Below are positions 46,626 through 56,579 of a stretch of 64,000 nucleotides of DNA, one piece after another. A program made the position numbers and the translations under genes. Every line of letters starts with the position of its first letter. The first letter of the stretch is position 1. The notes under the pieces are model-generated. The model saw nothing but the letters and a program-made list of their open reading frames with translations, searched no databases and was not told the origin of the DNA. This DNA is from Marinobacter bohaiensis (lineage in GTDB: Bacteria > Pseudomonadota > Gammaproteobacteria > Pseudomonadales > Oleiphilaceae), in NCBI RefSeq assembly GCF_003258515.1, contig NZ_QGEH01000003.1, forward strand, positions 186,001-250,000, in the 5' to 3' direction.

Positions 46626-49511
46626 TCAGGACGGATTCAGGGGCTCGCCGACGCGGTCCCTGAACATGGCCTGCCACTCGGTTTCCTCCGACCAGATCAG
46701 CAGCCGGTCGATGGCCGCCATCAACGCCTCGGCCAGCGCCGTGCGCTCCGGCGTCTCGCGTTTGAGCGCCGTTTCCAGCCGCTCCGACAGGTTGCGCAGT
46801 TCCGGCACGCCGCAGTAGCGGGTGGCGCCGTGAAGCTTGTGGACCCGTTCCAGCAGCTCGGCCTCGTCGTTATCGGTCAGTAGTTTGCGGATGCCGTTCT
46901 GGTCGAAGCTGACCTGTTCCAGCAGCATGCTGAATAGCTCCTCCGCGAGATCGGCCTTGCCCGCCGCCAGGCGAATGCTTTCCTCCACATCCACGCAGGG
47001 CAACTGTTTTTCCTTGCTCGATGGACGGATACCTCGGCCCTGACCCCGGCTGTCGGCCGTCGGAGCCGCGCGCGGCGTTTCGCCCGTCGTCGATCCCTGG
47101 TAGCCGGTGTGGCGGGCCAGGGCCTCCAGCAGCTGTTCGCTGTTGACCGGTTTGGTCAGGTAGCCGTCGAACCCCTGGCGCATCAATCGATCTTTTTCTT
47201 CCGACAGGGCGTGGGCGGTCAGCGCCAGGATGGGCACCGGCGTGGGGCGTTCGTCCAGGTGGCGAAGGCGGCTGGTGGTTTCCACGCCGTCCATGCCCGG
47301 CATCTGCAGGTCCATGAAGATCAGGTCGAACTGGGTCTGGCGCGCCTTGCTCAGGGCCTCGAAACCGCTGGAGGCCCCTTCCGCGGGAATCTGGCAGTCG
47401 GCCAGCAACGTCAACACCAGCTTGAGGTTGGCTTCGTTGTCGTCCACCGCCAGGACTCTTGGCGCGTCGCTGGCGCGCGCATCCGGCAGCAGGGCGCTGA
47501 CGCCATTGTGATCCAGGGTGGTGGGCAGGTGAGTGCCGTGGATCAGGGCGAACAGCTGGTTATAGAGCCGGTCGCGGCAAACCGGCTTGGTGATGTGTCC
47601 GCTGGCCTGGCCGGTGAGGTGGCCGTCGTGGTCTTCCAGCGTCGGGGTCAGGATCAGGGTGCGACAGTCGCGCTCGACTTCCAGGGTATGGAACAGTTCC
47701 CGGTACTGGCTCGAATGCAGCAGGTGCCGGGTAACCCCGATCATGGCGGCGGCGTAGCCCCGGTTGTCGTACTGGGCCTGCTCCACCTTTTCCAGCAGGT
47801 CGCCGGGGGAGCTGGCTTCATCCACGGTCATCCCCCAGTCGCTGAGGATGTGCCGGACCGACAGCGCGGTGGTCTTCTGCTGCTCCAGGTAGATGATGCG
47901 CTCTTTCTGCAGGCCGTCCCGCGGTGCCGGCGCTTCGGTGTTGCGCGCCACCTCGGTGGACAGCGTGAACCAGAAGGTGGAGCCCTGGCCGAGTTCGCTT
48001 TCCAGGCCGATCTCGCCGCCCATTTCCTCCACTAGGCGCTTGGAGATGACCAGGCCCAGGCCGGTGCCGCCGTATTGGCGCGCGGTGGAGGCGTCCGCCT
48101 GGCTGAACGCGTTGAACAGCGATTGTTGCTGCGCCCGGGACAGGCCCACGCCGGAATCGGTCACGCTGAAGCGCAGTACCACGCGGTGGCCTTCCTCGTC
48201 CTCGTCGTCGAGGCTGGCGCGCAGGACCACTTCACCGGTCTGGGTGAACTTGATGGCGTTGTTCACCAGGTTGGTGATGATCTGTTTGACCCGTAACGGG
48301 TCGCCCATGATGGTGTCGGGTACGTCGTTGTAGATCAGGGGCACCAGGTCGAGGTTCTTGGCGTGGGCGGCCGGCGCCAGCATCACCATGACCTCCTCGA
48401 TGGTGTCGCGCAGGCCGAAGGGGATGCGGTCCAGGATCAGCTTGCCGGCCTCGATCTTGGAGAAGTCGAGGATGTCGTTGATGATTGTCAGCAGGATTTC
48501 AGAGGACTTGCGGATGGTGTTGAGGTGATCCCGCTGCTGTTGCTGGGCCGGCGATTTCAGCAGCAGCTCGGTGAACCCGATGATGCCGTTCAGCGGCGTG
48601 CGGATCTCGTGGGACATGTTGGCCAGGAATTCCGATTTGATGCGGCTCGCTTCCAGAGCCTCCTTGCGCGCCAGGTCCAGCTCGATGTTCTGGATCTCGA
48701 TGGTTTCCAGGGTCTCGCGCAGATCCTCGGTGGCCTGGTCGATGTTCTGCTGCATTTCCGCCTGGGCTTCGCTGAGCTCCTGGGCCATGTCGTTGAGGCC
48801 GGATTCCAGCTGCTCGAACTCGGGGCCGGCGCGGGTGTAGACGCGGGTCTTCAGGTCGCCACCCTTGAGCCGCGCCACGGCGCTGTTGAGTTCGAAGATC
48901 GGGTCCGTGACGCTGCGGCTCATGCGCAGGGCGATGAGCACGTTCAGGCCGATGCCGCCGAGGATCAGCAGCAGACTGATCAGCAGTGCCTTGTAGCGTT
49001 CCTTGTCGGTGCGCACATGGGACATTTCCACCGCCGACCAGCCGATGGGCGCCTCGGCGCTGGGCGCGGTGTTGCGGGATTCCAGATCGAGCATGCTGTC
49101 GATCATCAGGTCCTGCAGGTAGACCGGGGCAATGAATACCGAGCTGGAGCCGGATCTGAGCACCAGGGTGGAGGCCTCGGTCAGCTTCTCGTTGCCGATT
49201 TCCTCGCGGAGGCTGGGGCCGGTGTGCAGCAGACGCTGTCCCTGGGCATTGAAGAAGGTGATGGAACGCACGTCCTGCTCTTCCAGGAGGGCGTTGGAAA
49301 GATTATTGAGCAGGCTGCGGTTGCCGGTGAACATGCCGTATTCGGAAGCGGCGGCCAACTGGCGGGACAGGGATTCGCCGCGATCGCGCAGGAGCTGTTC
49401 GATGTTGCCTACCCAGCTCTGGGTGAAGAAAATCCCCAGGATGAGCGTGGTCAGTATAGTGGGTACCAGCGTAACAACAAGTACTTTTCTGCGAATGCCC
49501 CAGCGTCGCAT
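46626..49511 (-). CDS. gacS: Hybrid sensor histidine kinase GacS/BarA
   Basis: The 961-residue tripartite hybrid kinase acts upstream of GacA/UvrY and the Csr/Rsm small RNAs. It has two membrane segments (about 10-30 and 175-196) around a periplasmic domain, and a HAMP region. A HisKA with [12 protein letters not shown] (H near 301) is followed by HATPase N and G boxes ([21 protein letters not shown]). The receiver domain has phospho-acceptor D in [12 protein letters not shown], and an HPt domain carries [11 protein letters not shown] start it at 49511 ([10 protein letters not shown]), where AGGA lies 9 bp upstream; an ATG at 49553 is the alternative. The cysM-rlmD-relA-mazG neighbours match Pseudomonas gacS. 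Confidence 0.93.
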   Translation of the reverse strand: MRRWGIRRKVLVVTLVPTILTTLILGIFFTQSWVGNIEQLLRDRGESLSRQLAAASEYGMFTGNRSLLNNLSNALLEEQDVRSITFFNAQGQRLLHTGPSLREEIGNEKLTEASTLVLRSGSSSVFIAPVYLQDLMIDSMLDLESRNTAPSAEAPIGWSAVEMSHVRTDKERYKALLISLLLILGGIGLNVLIALRMSRSVTDPIFELNSAVARLKGGDLKTRVYTRAGPEFEQLESGLNDMAQELSEAQAEMQQNIDQATEDLRETLETIEIQNIELDLARKEALEASRIKSEFLANMSHEIRTPLNGIIGFTELLLKSPAQQQQRDHLNTIRKSSEILLTIINDILDFSKIEAGKLILDRIPFGLRDTIEEVMVMLAPAAHAKNLDLVPLIYNDVPDTIMGDPLRVKQIITNLVNNAIKFTQTGEVVLRASLDDEDEEGHRVVLRFSVTDSGVGLSRAQQQSLFNAFSQADASTARQYGGTGLGLVISKRLVEEMGGEIGLESELGQGSTFWFTLSTEVARNTEAPAPRDGLQKERIIYLEQQKTTALSVRHILSDWGMTVDEASSPGDLLEKVEQAQYDNRGYAAAMIGVTRHLLHSSQYRELFHTLEVERDCRTLILTPTLEDHDGHLTGQASGHITKPVCRDRLYNQLFALIHGTHLPTTLDHNGVSALLPDARASDAPRVLAVDDNEANLKLVLTLLADCQIPAEGASSGFEALSKARQTQFDLIFMDLQMPGMDGVETTSRLRHLDERPTPVPILALTAHALSEEKDRLMRQGFDGYLTKPVNSEQLLEALARHTGYQGSTTGETPRAAPTADSRGQGRGIRPSSKEKQLPCVDVEESIRLAAGKADLAEELFSMLLEQVSFDQNGIRKLLTDNDEAELLERVHKLHGATRYCGVPELRNLSERLETALKRETPERTALAEALMAAIDRLLIWSEETEWQAMFRDRVGEPLNPS

Positions 49512-49890
49512 GGTGCGCTTCCTGATTCCGTCGGTTGTCCCGTACCGGCTCATCCCTGGAGGGCCTTGTGGCCGGGCCCCAAGCGTACGAGACGTCGTCC
49601 CTGATTCTTATTGGCGGCGCCGGTAACTCTCGCCGACCGGTGCGACCATACCATCATAATCGTGAACCCCGACAGAAATCGGGAACAGCCGGCAGACGCT
49701 ATACGGACCGACTTTATCAGCGCCCGGCGTTAGAACCTGGCGTCATTTCGGTAGCGACAAGCTGTATTGGGATAGCGCCTGCTATGCGCGTATGATGCGT
49801 CGTCAGAGTGTAACACAGCTTGGGAGGACCGCCGGAGGAACCGGCCGACCGTTTTCCCGTCAAAAAACGCTGTCAGGAGTCTGAGAATTC
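49512..49890. other. Divergent intergenic region gacS / cysM
   Basis: This 379-bp region contains no convincing ORF. It holds a predicted plus-strand promoter for cysM (listed separately) and a small hairpin CCCGA (49668-49672)/TCGGG (49679-49683). A TATGAT-like -10 on the minus strand near 49650-49660 could serve gacS, but no good -35 was seen. Confidence 0.5.
49767..49796 (+). promoter_or_regulatory. Predicted promoter for cysM
   Basis: TTGGGA (49767-49772) and TATGAT (49791-49796) are spaced 18 bp apart and match the consensus at 4/6 and 5/6. The start would lie about 87 bp before the cysM ATG. Confidence 0.5.
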
Positions 49891-50784
49891 ATGCATTTTC
49901 CAACTATTGAAGACTATGTCGGCCACACCCCGCTGGTGCGTCTGCAGCGCCTGCCGGGCGACACCTCCAACGTTATCCTGGCCAAGCTGGAAGGCGACAA
50001 CCCGGCCGGATCGGTCAAGGATCGCCCGGCCATCAGCATGATCCAGGAAGCGGAGCGCCGTGGTGACATCAAGCCGGGCGATACACTGATCGAGGCCACC
50101 AGCGGCAACACCGGGATTGCCCTGGCCATGGCGGCGGCGATCAAGGGCTACCGCATGGTGCTGATCATGCCCGCCAACATGAGCGAGGAGCGGCGTGCCT
50201 CCATGCGCGCGTACGGCGCCGAGATTGTCACGGTCAGCAAGGAAGAAGGCATGGAAGGTGCCCGCGACCTGGCGGCCCGAATGCAGGAGGAGGGCAAGGG
50301 GCTGGTGCTCGACCAGTTCGCCAACCAGGACAACCCGCTGGCCCATTACCGCACCACCGGTCCGGAAATCTGGGAGCAGACCCAGGGGCGGGTCACCCAT
50401 TTCGTCAGTTCCATGGGCACCACCGGCACGATTATGGGTGTGTCCCGTTACCTTAAAGAGCGTAACCCGGATATTCGCATCGTGGGGCTGCAGCCTTCTG
50501 ATGGCTCCTCGATCCCTGGTATTCGCCGCTGGCCGCAGGAGTACCTTCCCAAGATCTACGACGCCGCGCGGGTCGATCAGGTGCTGGACGTCGACCAGCA
50601 GGACGCCGAGGACACCATGCGCGCCCTGGCCCGCGAAGAGGGCATCTTCTGCGGTGTTTCCTCCGGTGGCGCCATTGCCGCGGCCCTTCGCCTTTCGGAG
50701 CAGGTTGAGAACGCGGTGATCGTCGCCATTATCTGTGACCGGGGCGACCGGTACCTGTCGACCGGCGTCTTCCCCGGGGCGTGA
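49891..50784 (+). CDS. cysM: Cysteine synthase B (O-acetylserine sulfhydrylase)
   Basis: The 297-residue PLP enzyme makes cysteine from O-acetylserine and sulfide or thiosulfate. The cofactor lysine is K43 in NPAGSVKDRPA and the substrate loop is EATSGNTGIALA. The CysM form is supported by MSEERRASMRAYGAE and by the lack of a long C-terminal extension. It lies between gacS (divergent) and rlmD, the Pseudomonas order. A GC-rich hairpin (50810-50831) follows it. Confidence 0.95.
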   Translation: MHFPTIEDYVGHTPLVRLQRLPGDTSNVILAKLEGDNPAGSVKDRPAISMIQEAERRGDIKPGDTLIEATSGNTGIALAMAAAIKGYRMVLIMPANMSEERRASMRAYGAEIVTVSKEEGMEGARDLAARMQEEGKGLVLDQFANQDNPLAHYRTTGPEIWEQTQGRVTHFVSSMGTTGTIMGVSRYLKERNPDIRIVGLQPSDGSSIPGIRRWPQEYLPKIYDAARVDQVLDVDQQDAEDTMRALAREEGIFCGVSSGGAIAAALRLSEQVENAVIVAIICDRGDRYLSTGVFPGA

Positions 50785-50809
50785 CCGTCGCCCGACACCC
50801 ATATAAGAA

Positions 50810-50831
50810 AGGAAGCCCTGCGGGGTTTCCT
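50810..50831. repeat. Stem-loop between cysM and rlmD
   Basis: AGGAAGCCC (50810-50818) pairs with GGGTTTCCT (50823-50831), including one G-T pair, around TGCG. No plus-strand T-run follows. It sits 19 bp ahead of the rlmD ATG, so it may affect rlmD translation as well as the cysM 3' end. Confidence 0.45.
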
Positions 50832-50850
50832 CGCCTGACCGGAATACCTG

Positions 50851-52197
50851 ATGAGCAAGAGACGTAGAAAGAAAGCATTACCCGCCGACCCGATTCCCTG
50901 TGACATCGAAAAACTGAGCCACGACGGCCGCGGAATCGCCCACCTGGACGGCAAGATCCAGTTTGTCGACGGTGCCCTGCCTGGCGAGAAAGTCATGGCG
51001 AAGTACGTCGGTACCCGCCGTAGCTTTGACGAGCTGCGCGCCACCGAGGTGACCGAAGCGTCGCCGGATCGGGTGGAAACACCCTGCGATTTTGCCGACC
51101 TGTGTGGCGGCTGCAGTCTGCAGCACGTGGCGCCGGATGCCCAGATCGGGTTCAAGGAGGCGACGCTGCGGGAACATTTTGCCCACTTCGGGGGCATTGA
51201 GCCGGAGCAGTGGGTGCCGCCCATGCGATCCGACGGACTGGGCTATCGTCGCAAGGCGCGTCTCGGGGTGCGTTTCGTGCCCAAGCGGGACGCCGTGCTG
51301 GTCGGCTTTCGCGAGAAGCGCAACAGCTTTCTCACCGATATTGACCGTTGCGTGGTGATGGATCCACGCATTGGCGAGCGCATTACGCCGCTGCGGGAAC
51401 TGCTCTATAGCATGGAGGCCTACAGCCGTATTCCCCAGGTCGAGGTGGCCTGCGGTGATGATGTCGCCGCCATGGTGGTTCGCAACATGGACCCGCTGTC
51501 CGACGCGGACCGGGACAAGCTGCTGGCCTTCGGCCAGGCGCATGAATTGCATATCTACCTGCAGCCCAAGGGGCCGGATACCGTGCACCGGATCTGGCCG
51601 GAAAGCGCGGGCCGGGATGATGAGCGACTGACCTACCGTCTGCCGTCGTTCGACCTCACTATGCGCTTCCACCCGATGGATTTCACGCAGGTGAACGCCG
51701 ACATCAACCAGCGCATGGTGGATCAGGCCCTGGACTGGCTGGAGCCGCAGTCCGACGAGCGGGTGCTGGACCTGTTCTGCGGTCTGGGCAACTTTACGCT
51801 GCCGTTGGCGCGGCGTTGCGGCGAAGTGGTTGGTGTCGAGGGCGACGACGCCATGGTCGTGCGCGGCCGCGAGAACGCTGACCTGAATGGTCTGACCAAC
51901 GCGCGTTTCCACGGTGCCAACCTGCAGGGAGATTTTACCGGCGAAAGCTGGGCCGCCGAGGGTTTCGACAAGATCCTCATCGACCCGCCGCGTTCCGGCG
52001 CCCAGGAGGTTTGTGAATACCTGACCGCGTTCGGCGCCCGGCGGATTGTTTATGTCTCCTGCAACCCGGCCACACTGGCGCGGGATGCGGGCGTACTGGT
52101 GGAGAAAGGATATCGGCTGGTGAAAGCGGGCGTCATGGATATGTTCCCGCACACCACGCACGTGGAATCGATGGCCCTGTTCGAGCGCGCTGACTGA
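50851..52197 (+). CDS. rlmD: 23S rRNA (uracil-1939-C5)-methyltransferase RlmD
   Basis: The 448-residue enzyme has an N-terminal TRAM domain (about 15-70). An iron-sulfur cluster is ligated by C79, C85, C88 ([10 protein letters not shown]) and C167 (DRCVVM). The SAM methylase domain shows [15 protein letters not shown], and the nucleophile C404 lies in [10 protein letters not shown]. It precedes relA and follows cysM, as in Pseudomonas. All catalytic and cluster residues are present. Confidence 0.96.
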   Translation: MSKRRRKKALPADPIPCDIEKLSHDGRGIAHLDGKIQFVDGALPGEKVMAKYVGTRRSFDELRATEVTEASPDRVETPCDFADLCGGCSLQHVAPDAQIGFKEATLREHFAHFGGIEPEQWVPPMRSDGLGYRRKARLGVRFVPKRDAVLVGFREKRNSFLTDIDRCVVMDPRIGERITPLRELLYSMEAYSRIPQVEVACGDDVAAMVVRNMDPLSDADRDKLLAFGQAHELHIYLQPKGPDTVHRIWPESAGRDDERLTYRLPSFDLTMRFHPMDFTQVNADINQRMVDQALDWLEPQSDERVLDLFCGLGNFTLPLARRCGEVVGVEGDDAMVVRGRENADLNGLTNARFHGANLQGDFTGESWAAEGFDKILIDPPRSGAQEVCEYLTAFGARRIVYVSCNPATLARDAGVLVEKGYRLVKAGVMDMFPHTTHVESMALFERAD

Positions 52198-52219
52198 CGC
52201 GCCGCGAGCTGAACATCGC

Positions 52220-52234
52220 TTGTTGTCACAACAA
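52220..52234. promoter_or_regulatory. 15-bp palindrome upstream of relA
   Basis: TTGTTGT and ACAACAA are perfect 7-bp arms around one C. The palindrome lies about 87 bp before the relA start in the only AT-rich part of the rlmD-relA gap. It looks like an operator, but I cannot name a matching regulator. Confidence 0.4.
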
Positions 52235-52320
52235 TAACCGACAACGCGAACACGGGCGATGCGCGCGTCCGGACCTCAGGGGCCGGGCGGGCGCGAGTAA
52301 CAAGGGGAAGTTCTACCGCT

Positions 52321-54561
52321 ATGGTAAAGGTTCGAGAAGATTACGCCGTGACCACGGATGGTCGGGTCGATATCGAGGGCTGGGTGCATCACATCGAATC
52401 CCAGACCACCCTGGAGGACGTCGACCAGTTCCGGCGGGCCTGCGAGAAGGCCGCCATCATCGATTTGCAGGCGGTTCGTGAGGACCGTTTGTGGGCGCCC
52501 GGTGCCAGCAGTTTCCGCACCGGTGTGGAAATGGCCCAGGTTCTGGCCGAGCTGCACCTGGACCAGGCCTCGCTGGTGGCGGCGATCCTGTACCGGGCGG
52601 TGCGCGAGGAGCGTATCGGCCTGGACGAGGTGAAGGCCGAATTCGGCGATGAGGTGGCGGGCCTGATCAACGGCGTGCAGCACATGGCGGCGATCTCCTC
52701 GATCCATCACCCCCTCAAGGGCAACGTGCTGGGCCAGAGCCAGGGCCAGCTCGACAACGTGCGCAAGATGCTGGTCACGATGATCGACGACGTGCGCGTG
52801 GCCCTGATCAAGCTGGCGGAACGCACCTGTGCCATCCGGGCCGTGAAGAGCGCCCCGCCCGAAAAGCGCATGCGCGTGGCTCGGGAAGTGTTCGATATCT
52901 ACGCCCCGTTGGCCCATCGTCTGGGCATCGGCCACATCAAGTGGGAGCTGGAGGACCTGTCCTTCCGCTACCTGCACGAATCCGCCTACAAGAAAATCGC
53001 GAAACTGCTCGACGAGAAGCGCCTCGACCGGGACGAGTACATCAAGCGGGTGCTGTCGGCGTTGCAGGGCGAACTGGACCGGGCCGGCATCCAGGCCGAG
53101 CTGGCCGGGCGGGCCAAGCATATCTACAGCATCTGGCGGAAGATGCGCCGCAAGGGCATCGATTTCAGTCAGGTGTACGACGTGCGCGCCTTCCGCATCC
53201 TGGTGCCCACCCTGCGCGATTGCTATTCCGCGCTGGGCATCGTGCACAGCCTGTGGCGCCATATCCCCAACGAATTCGACGACTACATCGCCAGCCCCAA
53301 GGAGAACGGCTACCAGTCCCTGCACACCGCCGTGATCGGTCCCGAAGGGAAGGTGATCGAGGTGCAGATCCGCACCCGGGCCATGCACGAGGAGGCCGAA
53401 CTGGGCGTCTGTGCCCACTGGCTCTACAAGGGGACCGACACCGGCAAGCCGTCGACCGGCTACGAGGCCAAGATCAACTGGCTGCGCCAGGTGCTGGAAT
53501 GGCAGGAAGACCTGGGTGACCTGTCCGGTCTGATCGACCAGCTGAAAACCGATGTGGTGCCGGACCGGGTGTACGTGTTCACGCCGGAAGGGCACGTGGT
53601 GGACCTGCCCCAGGGGGCGACGCCGGTGGACTTTGCCTATCGCGTCCACACCGAAGTGGGGCACGCCTGCCGGGGCGCCAAGGTCAACGGCCGCATCGTG
53701 CCGCTGACCTATCCGCTGAAAACCGGCGACCAGGTGTTCATCCTGACCTCCAACAACCCGGCGCCGAGCCGCGACTGGCTCAACTCCAGCCTGGGTTACA
53801 TCCAGACCTCGCGGGCGCGGGCCAAGGTGACGCACTGGTTCAAGGAGCAGGATCGCGACCGCAACATCGTCGACGGCCGGGCGATCCTGGAAGATGAGTT
53901 CAAGCGCCTGTCCATTGACGATCTGGATCTGGTCAAGCTGGCGCGCAAAGTGAACTACCAGAGTGCCGACGACATGTTTGCCGCCGTCGGTGCCGGCGAT
54001 TTGCGGCCGACGCACGTGGCCAACATTGCGCAGCAGTTGCTGGAGCCGCGCACCAAGCAGCTGGACCTGAAGCTGCAGGGCACCAAGCAGAAGGCGTACG
54101 AGGCCGATTCGGACATCAAGATCCAGGGCGTCGGCAACCTCAAGACGCAGGTGGCCAAGTGCTGCAAGCCGCTCCCCGGCGATCCGATCGGCGGCTACAT
54201 CACCGTGGGCCGTGGCGTGACCGTGCATCGCCAGGACTGCCTGACCTTCCTGCACCAGCGCGAATTCGAGCCCAACCGGATCATCGAAGTCAGCTGGGGC
54301 GGCACCCAGGAGTCGGTCTATCCGGTGGATGTGGAAATCGAGGCGTACGACCGGTCCGGCCTGTTGCGGGACATCACCGCCATTCTGGCCAACTCACGCT
54401 GTAACGTGCTGGCGCTCAACACGCTGTCGAACCAGGACGACAACTCCGCCACCATGACGGTGACCCTGGAAATTTCCAGCCTGGAGCAGCTGGCCAAGCT
54501 GTTGGCGCAGATCCGGAACCTCCCGAACATCATGGAAGTACGGCGCAAGCGCAAACCCTGA
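52321..54561 (+). CDS. relA: GTP pyrophosphokinase RelA
   Basis: The 746-residue ribosome-associated (p)ppGpp synthetase drives the stringent response. The N-terminal pseudo-hydrolase region lacks the HD motif, reading AAILYRAVREERIG. The synthetase domain has YDVRAFRI, the EFDD (ExDD) motif that distinguishes RelA from SpoT, and ASPKENGYQSLHTAVIG. TGS, zinc-finger (CCKPLPGDPIGGYI, QDC) and C-terminal ACT domains follow. It is therefore predicted to be synthetase-only. mazG starts 30 bp later, the conserved relA-mazG pair. Confidence 0.96.
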   Translation: MVKVREDYAVTTDGRVDIEGWVHHIESQTTLEDVDQFRRACEKAAIIDLQAVREDRLWAPGASSFRTGVEMAQVLAELHLDQASLVAAILYRAVREERIGLDEVKAEFGDEVAGLINGVQHMAAISSIHHPLKGNVLGQSQGQLDNVRKMLVTMIDDVRVALIKLAERTCAIRAVKSAPPEKRMRVAREVFDIYAPLAHRLGIGHIKWELEDLSFRYLHESAYKKIAKLLDEKRLDRDEYIKRVLSALQGELDRAGIQAELAGRAKHIYSIWRKMRRKGIDFSQVYDVRAFRILVPTLRDCYSALGIVHSLWRHIPNEFDDYIASPKENGYQSLHTAVIGPEGKVIEVQIRTRAMHEEAELGVCAHWLYKGTDTGKPSTGYEAKINWLRQVLEWQEDLGDLSGLIDQLKTDVVPDRVYVFTPEGHVVDLPQGATPVDFAYRVHTEVGHACRGAKVNGRIVPLTYPLKTGDQVFILTSNNPAPSRDWLNSSLGYIQTSRARAKVTHWFKEQDRDRNIVDGRAILEDEFKRLSIDDLDLVKLARKVNYQSADDMFAAVGAGDLRPTHVANIAQQLLEPRTKQLDLKLQGTKQKAYEADSDIKIQGVGNLKTQVAKCCKPLPGDPIGGYITVGRGVTVHRQDCLTFLHQREFEPNRIIEVSWGGTQESVYPVDVEIEAYDRSGLLRDITAILANSRCNVLALNTLSNQDDNSATMTVTLEISSLEQLAKLLAQIRNLPNIMEVRRKRKP

Positions 54562-54591
54562 GCGCTTGGTCCGTGGAGCAACGAGAGCACT

Positions 54592-55449
54592 ATGGCTGAT
54601 CACTACACCATCGACGACCTCAAACACCTGATGGCGCGCCTGCGCGATCCGGAGACTGGCTGCCCCTGGGACTGCAAGCAGGATTTCCGCAGCATCGTGC
54701 CACACACGCTGGAAGAGGCCTACGAAGTGGCTGACGCCATCGAGCGGGCGGACTATCCGCACCTGAAGGATGAACTGGGCGACTTGCTGTTCCAGGTGAT
54801 CTTCTACGGCCAGTTGGGGCGCGAGGCTGGCCACTTCGAGTTCGACGGCATCGTCGATCACCTGGTCCGCAAGCTGGTGCGCCGTCATCCGCACGTGTTC
54901 CCGGAAGGCACCCTGGAAAGTCGGGTCGACCCGGACAGCCGGCCTACCGACGCCGAGATCAAGGCCAGTTGGGAGCGGATCAAGGCGGAGGAGCGGGCCG
55001 CCAAGCCGGAGCCCGACGTCGAACCCAGCCGCCTGGACGGCATCGCCGCCAGCCTTCCGGGCATGGCCCGCGCCGAGAAACTCCAGCGTCGGGCGGCCCG
55101 CCACGGCTTCGACTGGCCGGATATCGAGCCGGTGTTCGCCAAGCTGCACGAAGAGATCGATGAACTGCGCGAGGCCTGGGATGTGGCGCAGCGCGACCCC
55201 ACCGACCGGGATGCACTGGAGGACGAGCTGGGCGACCTGCTGTTCGTGTGCGTCAATCTGGCACGTTTCCTGAAGGTCGACCCGGAACAGGCGCTGCGTC
55301 GCACCAACCGCAAATTCGATGCACGCTTTCGGGCCATCGAGCGGGAACTTGCCTCACAGGGGCGCGAGTTTGATGAGCAGAGTCTGGAAGAGCTGGATGC
55401 CATCTGGCAGTCGGTCAAAGGGGTGGAGCACGCCGCCAACGACGACTGA
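54592..55449 (+). CDS. mazG: Nucleoside triphosphate pyrophosphohydrolase MazG
   Basis: The 285-residue enzyme hydrolyses NTPs and dNTPs and may lower (p)ppGpp-linked nucleotide stress. It has two MazG repeats, the first with CPWDCKQDFRSI, EEAYEVADAIE and DELGDLLFQVIFY, and the second with KLHEEIDELREAWD and LEDELGDLLFVCVNLAR. The length slightly exceeds E. coli MazG (about 263). The position after relA fits the family. Confidence 0.95.
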   Translation: MADHYTIDDLKHLMARLRDPETGCPWDCKQDFRSIVPHTLEEAYEVADAIERADYPHLKDELGDLLFQVIFYGQLGREAGHFEFDGIVDHLVRKLVRRHPHVFPEGTLESRVDPDSRPTDAEIKASWERIKAEERAAKPEPDVEPSRLDGIAASLPGMARAEKLQRRAARHGFDWPDIEPVFAKLHEEIDELREAWDVAQRDPTDRDALEDELGDLLFVCVNLARFLKVDPEQALRRTNRKFDARFRAIERELASQGREFDEQSLEELDAIWQSVKGVEHAANDD

Positions 55450-55661
55450 CCCGGGCAGGCCGCGTCGGGCGTGATAGGTACAATCCGTAACCATATCATG
55501 CAGTAAGCAGAAGGTCGTTAAGCTAAACTTTTTACAGAGTATTCGTTACGTCAGCCGGGGCAATGACTGACGCGACGCTCAGGAGTGGTAGTACACTGCA
55601 AAGGGGCTCACGAGGCGCCGGCGCAGTCTTGATCGAGCACATATAGCGGGAGCGTTGAACC

Positions 55662-56006
55662 ATGAAGATCAAGGATCTGGTGAAATACTGGGATAAGCAT
55701 GCACGCGGTCGTCTGACTCGGGACGCCTATGAGGCGGGGTTGTCGGAGCAGCATCTGGCACGCCTGGAGCGGCTGTCCGAACTGTATCCCATGAAGTCAC
55801 CGCAGGATCTGATCCGTGACCTGGTCTCGGCCGCACTGGACGAGCTGGAAACCAGTTTTCCGTACGTCGAAGGGACCAAAGTCGTGGCTTTTGATGAGGA
55901 TGGTTTCGAAATCTACGAGGACGAAGGCCTGACCCCCAGGTTCGTCAGCCTCAGCCAGAAGCACATGCAGGATCTCAAGGCGCGGCTGCTCGAAACCGCC
56001 GCCTGA
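55662..56006 (+). CDS. Small conserved-looking protein, related to the 78-aa gene opposite
   Basis: I do not firmly recognise this 114-residue protein. It begins MKIKDLVKYW and contains LARLERLSELYPMKSPQDLI then RDLVSAALDEL, followed by an acidic C-terminal half (FDEDGFEIYEDEGLTPRFVSL). The convergent gene at 56133-56369 has the same layout: MKVTDLPKHW, AARIAALAELYP, ILNDMIGAALDDL. The helix pattern after residue 30 resembles ribbon-helix-helix proteins. I recall similar small pseudomonad proteins with pilin-assembly-type names, but could not check. It is preceded by a 212-bp gap. Confidence 0.75.
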   Translation: MKIKDLVKYWDKHARGRLTRDAYEAGLSEQHLARLERLSELYPMKSPQDLIRDLVSAALDELETSFPYVEGTKVVAFDEDGFEIYEDEGLTPRFVSLSQKHMQDLKARLLETAA

Positions 56007-56030
56007 AGCCTTACTTCCGACCCGCAAAGA

Positions 56031-56058
56031 AAAGCCAGCCTGGTGAATGGCTGGCTTT
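56031..56058. terminator. Bidirectional terminator between the two small related genes
   Basis: AAAGCCAGCC (56031-56040) and GGCTGGCTTT (56049-56058) form a 10-bp stem around TGGTGAAT. On the minus strand it is followed by TTTTCTTT, a good tail. On the plus strand only three T residues follow. Confidence 0.75.
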
Positions 56059-56132
56059 GACTCTCCGGGGTCGCCGGCCGGCGACCCGATGTCCGCCCGA
56101 CGCTCCCCGTTTTCTGTTACCTACCGAAGGCT

Positions 56133-56369
56133 TCAGCCTTTCTTCACCGATTCCAGCTTGCCCTTGAGTGGCGTCTGGCGCGTCAGATCGTCCAGAGCGG
56201 CGCCGATCATGTCGTTGAGGATATCCGCCTCGCTGCGATCCGGGTAGAGCTCCGCCAGGGCGGCGATGCGGGCGGCGTCTTCCAGTGGCAGCCGCAGGGT
56301 GTAGCTCTTGGCCTGTTCGCTGTCTTCTTTTGTGCCTTCCCAGTGCTTGGGCAGGTCGGTTACTTTCAT
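56133..56369 (-). CDS. Small ribbon-helix-helix-like protein, paralogue of the 114-aa gene
   Basis: This is a 78-residue protein of unknown function. After MKVTDLPKHWEG it shows a strand-like SYTLRLP, then helix LEDAARIAALAELY, turn PDRS, and helix EADILNDMIGAALDDL. This is the order of a ribbon-helix-helix (Arc/MetJ-like) unit. The C terminus is short and basic (KGKLESVKKG). It lacks the acidic C-terminal extension of its paralogue at 55662-56006, with which it is convergent and shares a terminator. DNA binding is inference only. No toxin gene lies beside it. Confidence 0.7.
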   Translation of the reverse strand: MKVTDLPKHWEGTKEDSEQAKSYTLRLPLEDAARIAALAELYPDRSEADILNDMIGAALDDLTRQTPLKGKLESVKKG

Positions 56370-56579
56370 GCTCGTTCCTCGCGCTGTGCGACTGTCGGGT
56401 TACGCTTCAAATAAACACCTTTGCCGCATCGATTTCAATCCGAGTTTCGTGTCCGTTGTTTTGCGCGCTTTGATGATGCGCCGATAACAGGCTGTTATAT
56501 TGAAAGCGGTTTTTCATCGAACCCCGACTTCGACAGGAACAGGAACGGGGTTCCCATGGCGAAAGGACGGTAGCGTTTC

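Noticed and set aside
52276-54255. 659-codon minus-strand ORF opposite relA
   Set aside because: It is a shadow frame; relA domains are complete on the plus strand.
56133-56369. RHH-like gene as the antitoxin of a TA pair
   Set aside because: The adjacent genes are ppc and a paralogue with the same core; no toxin-like ORF lies beside it.
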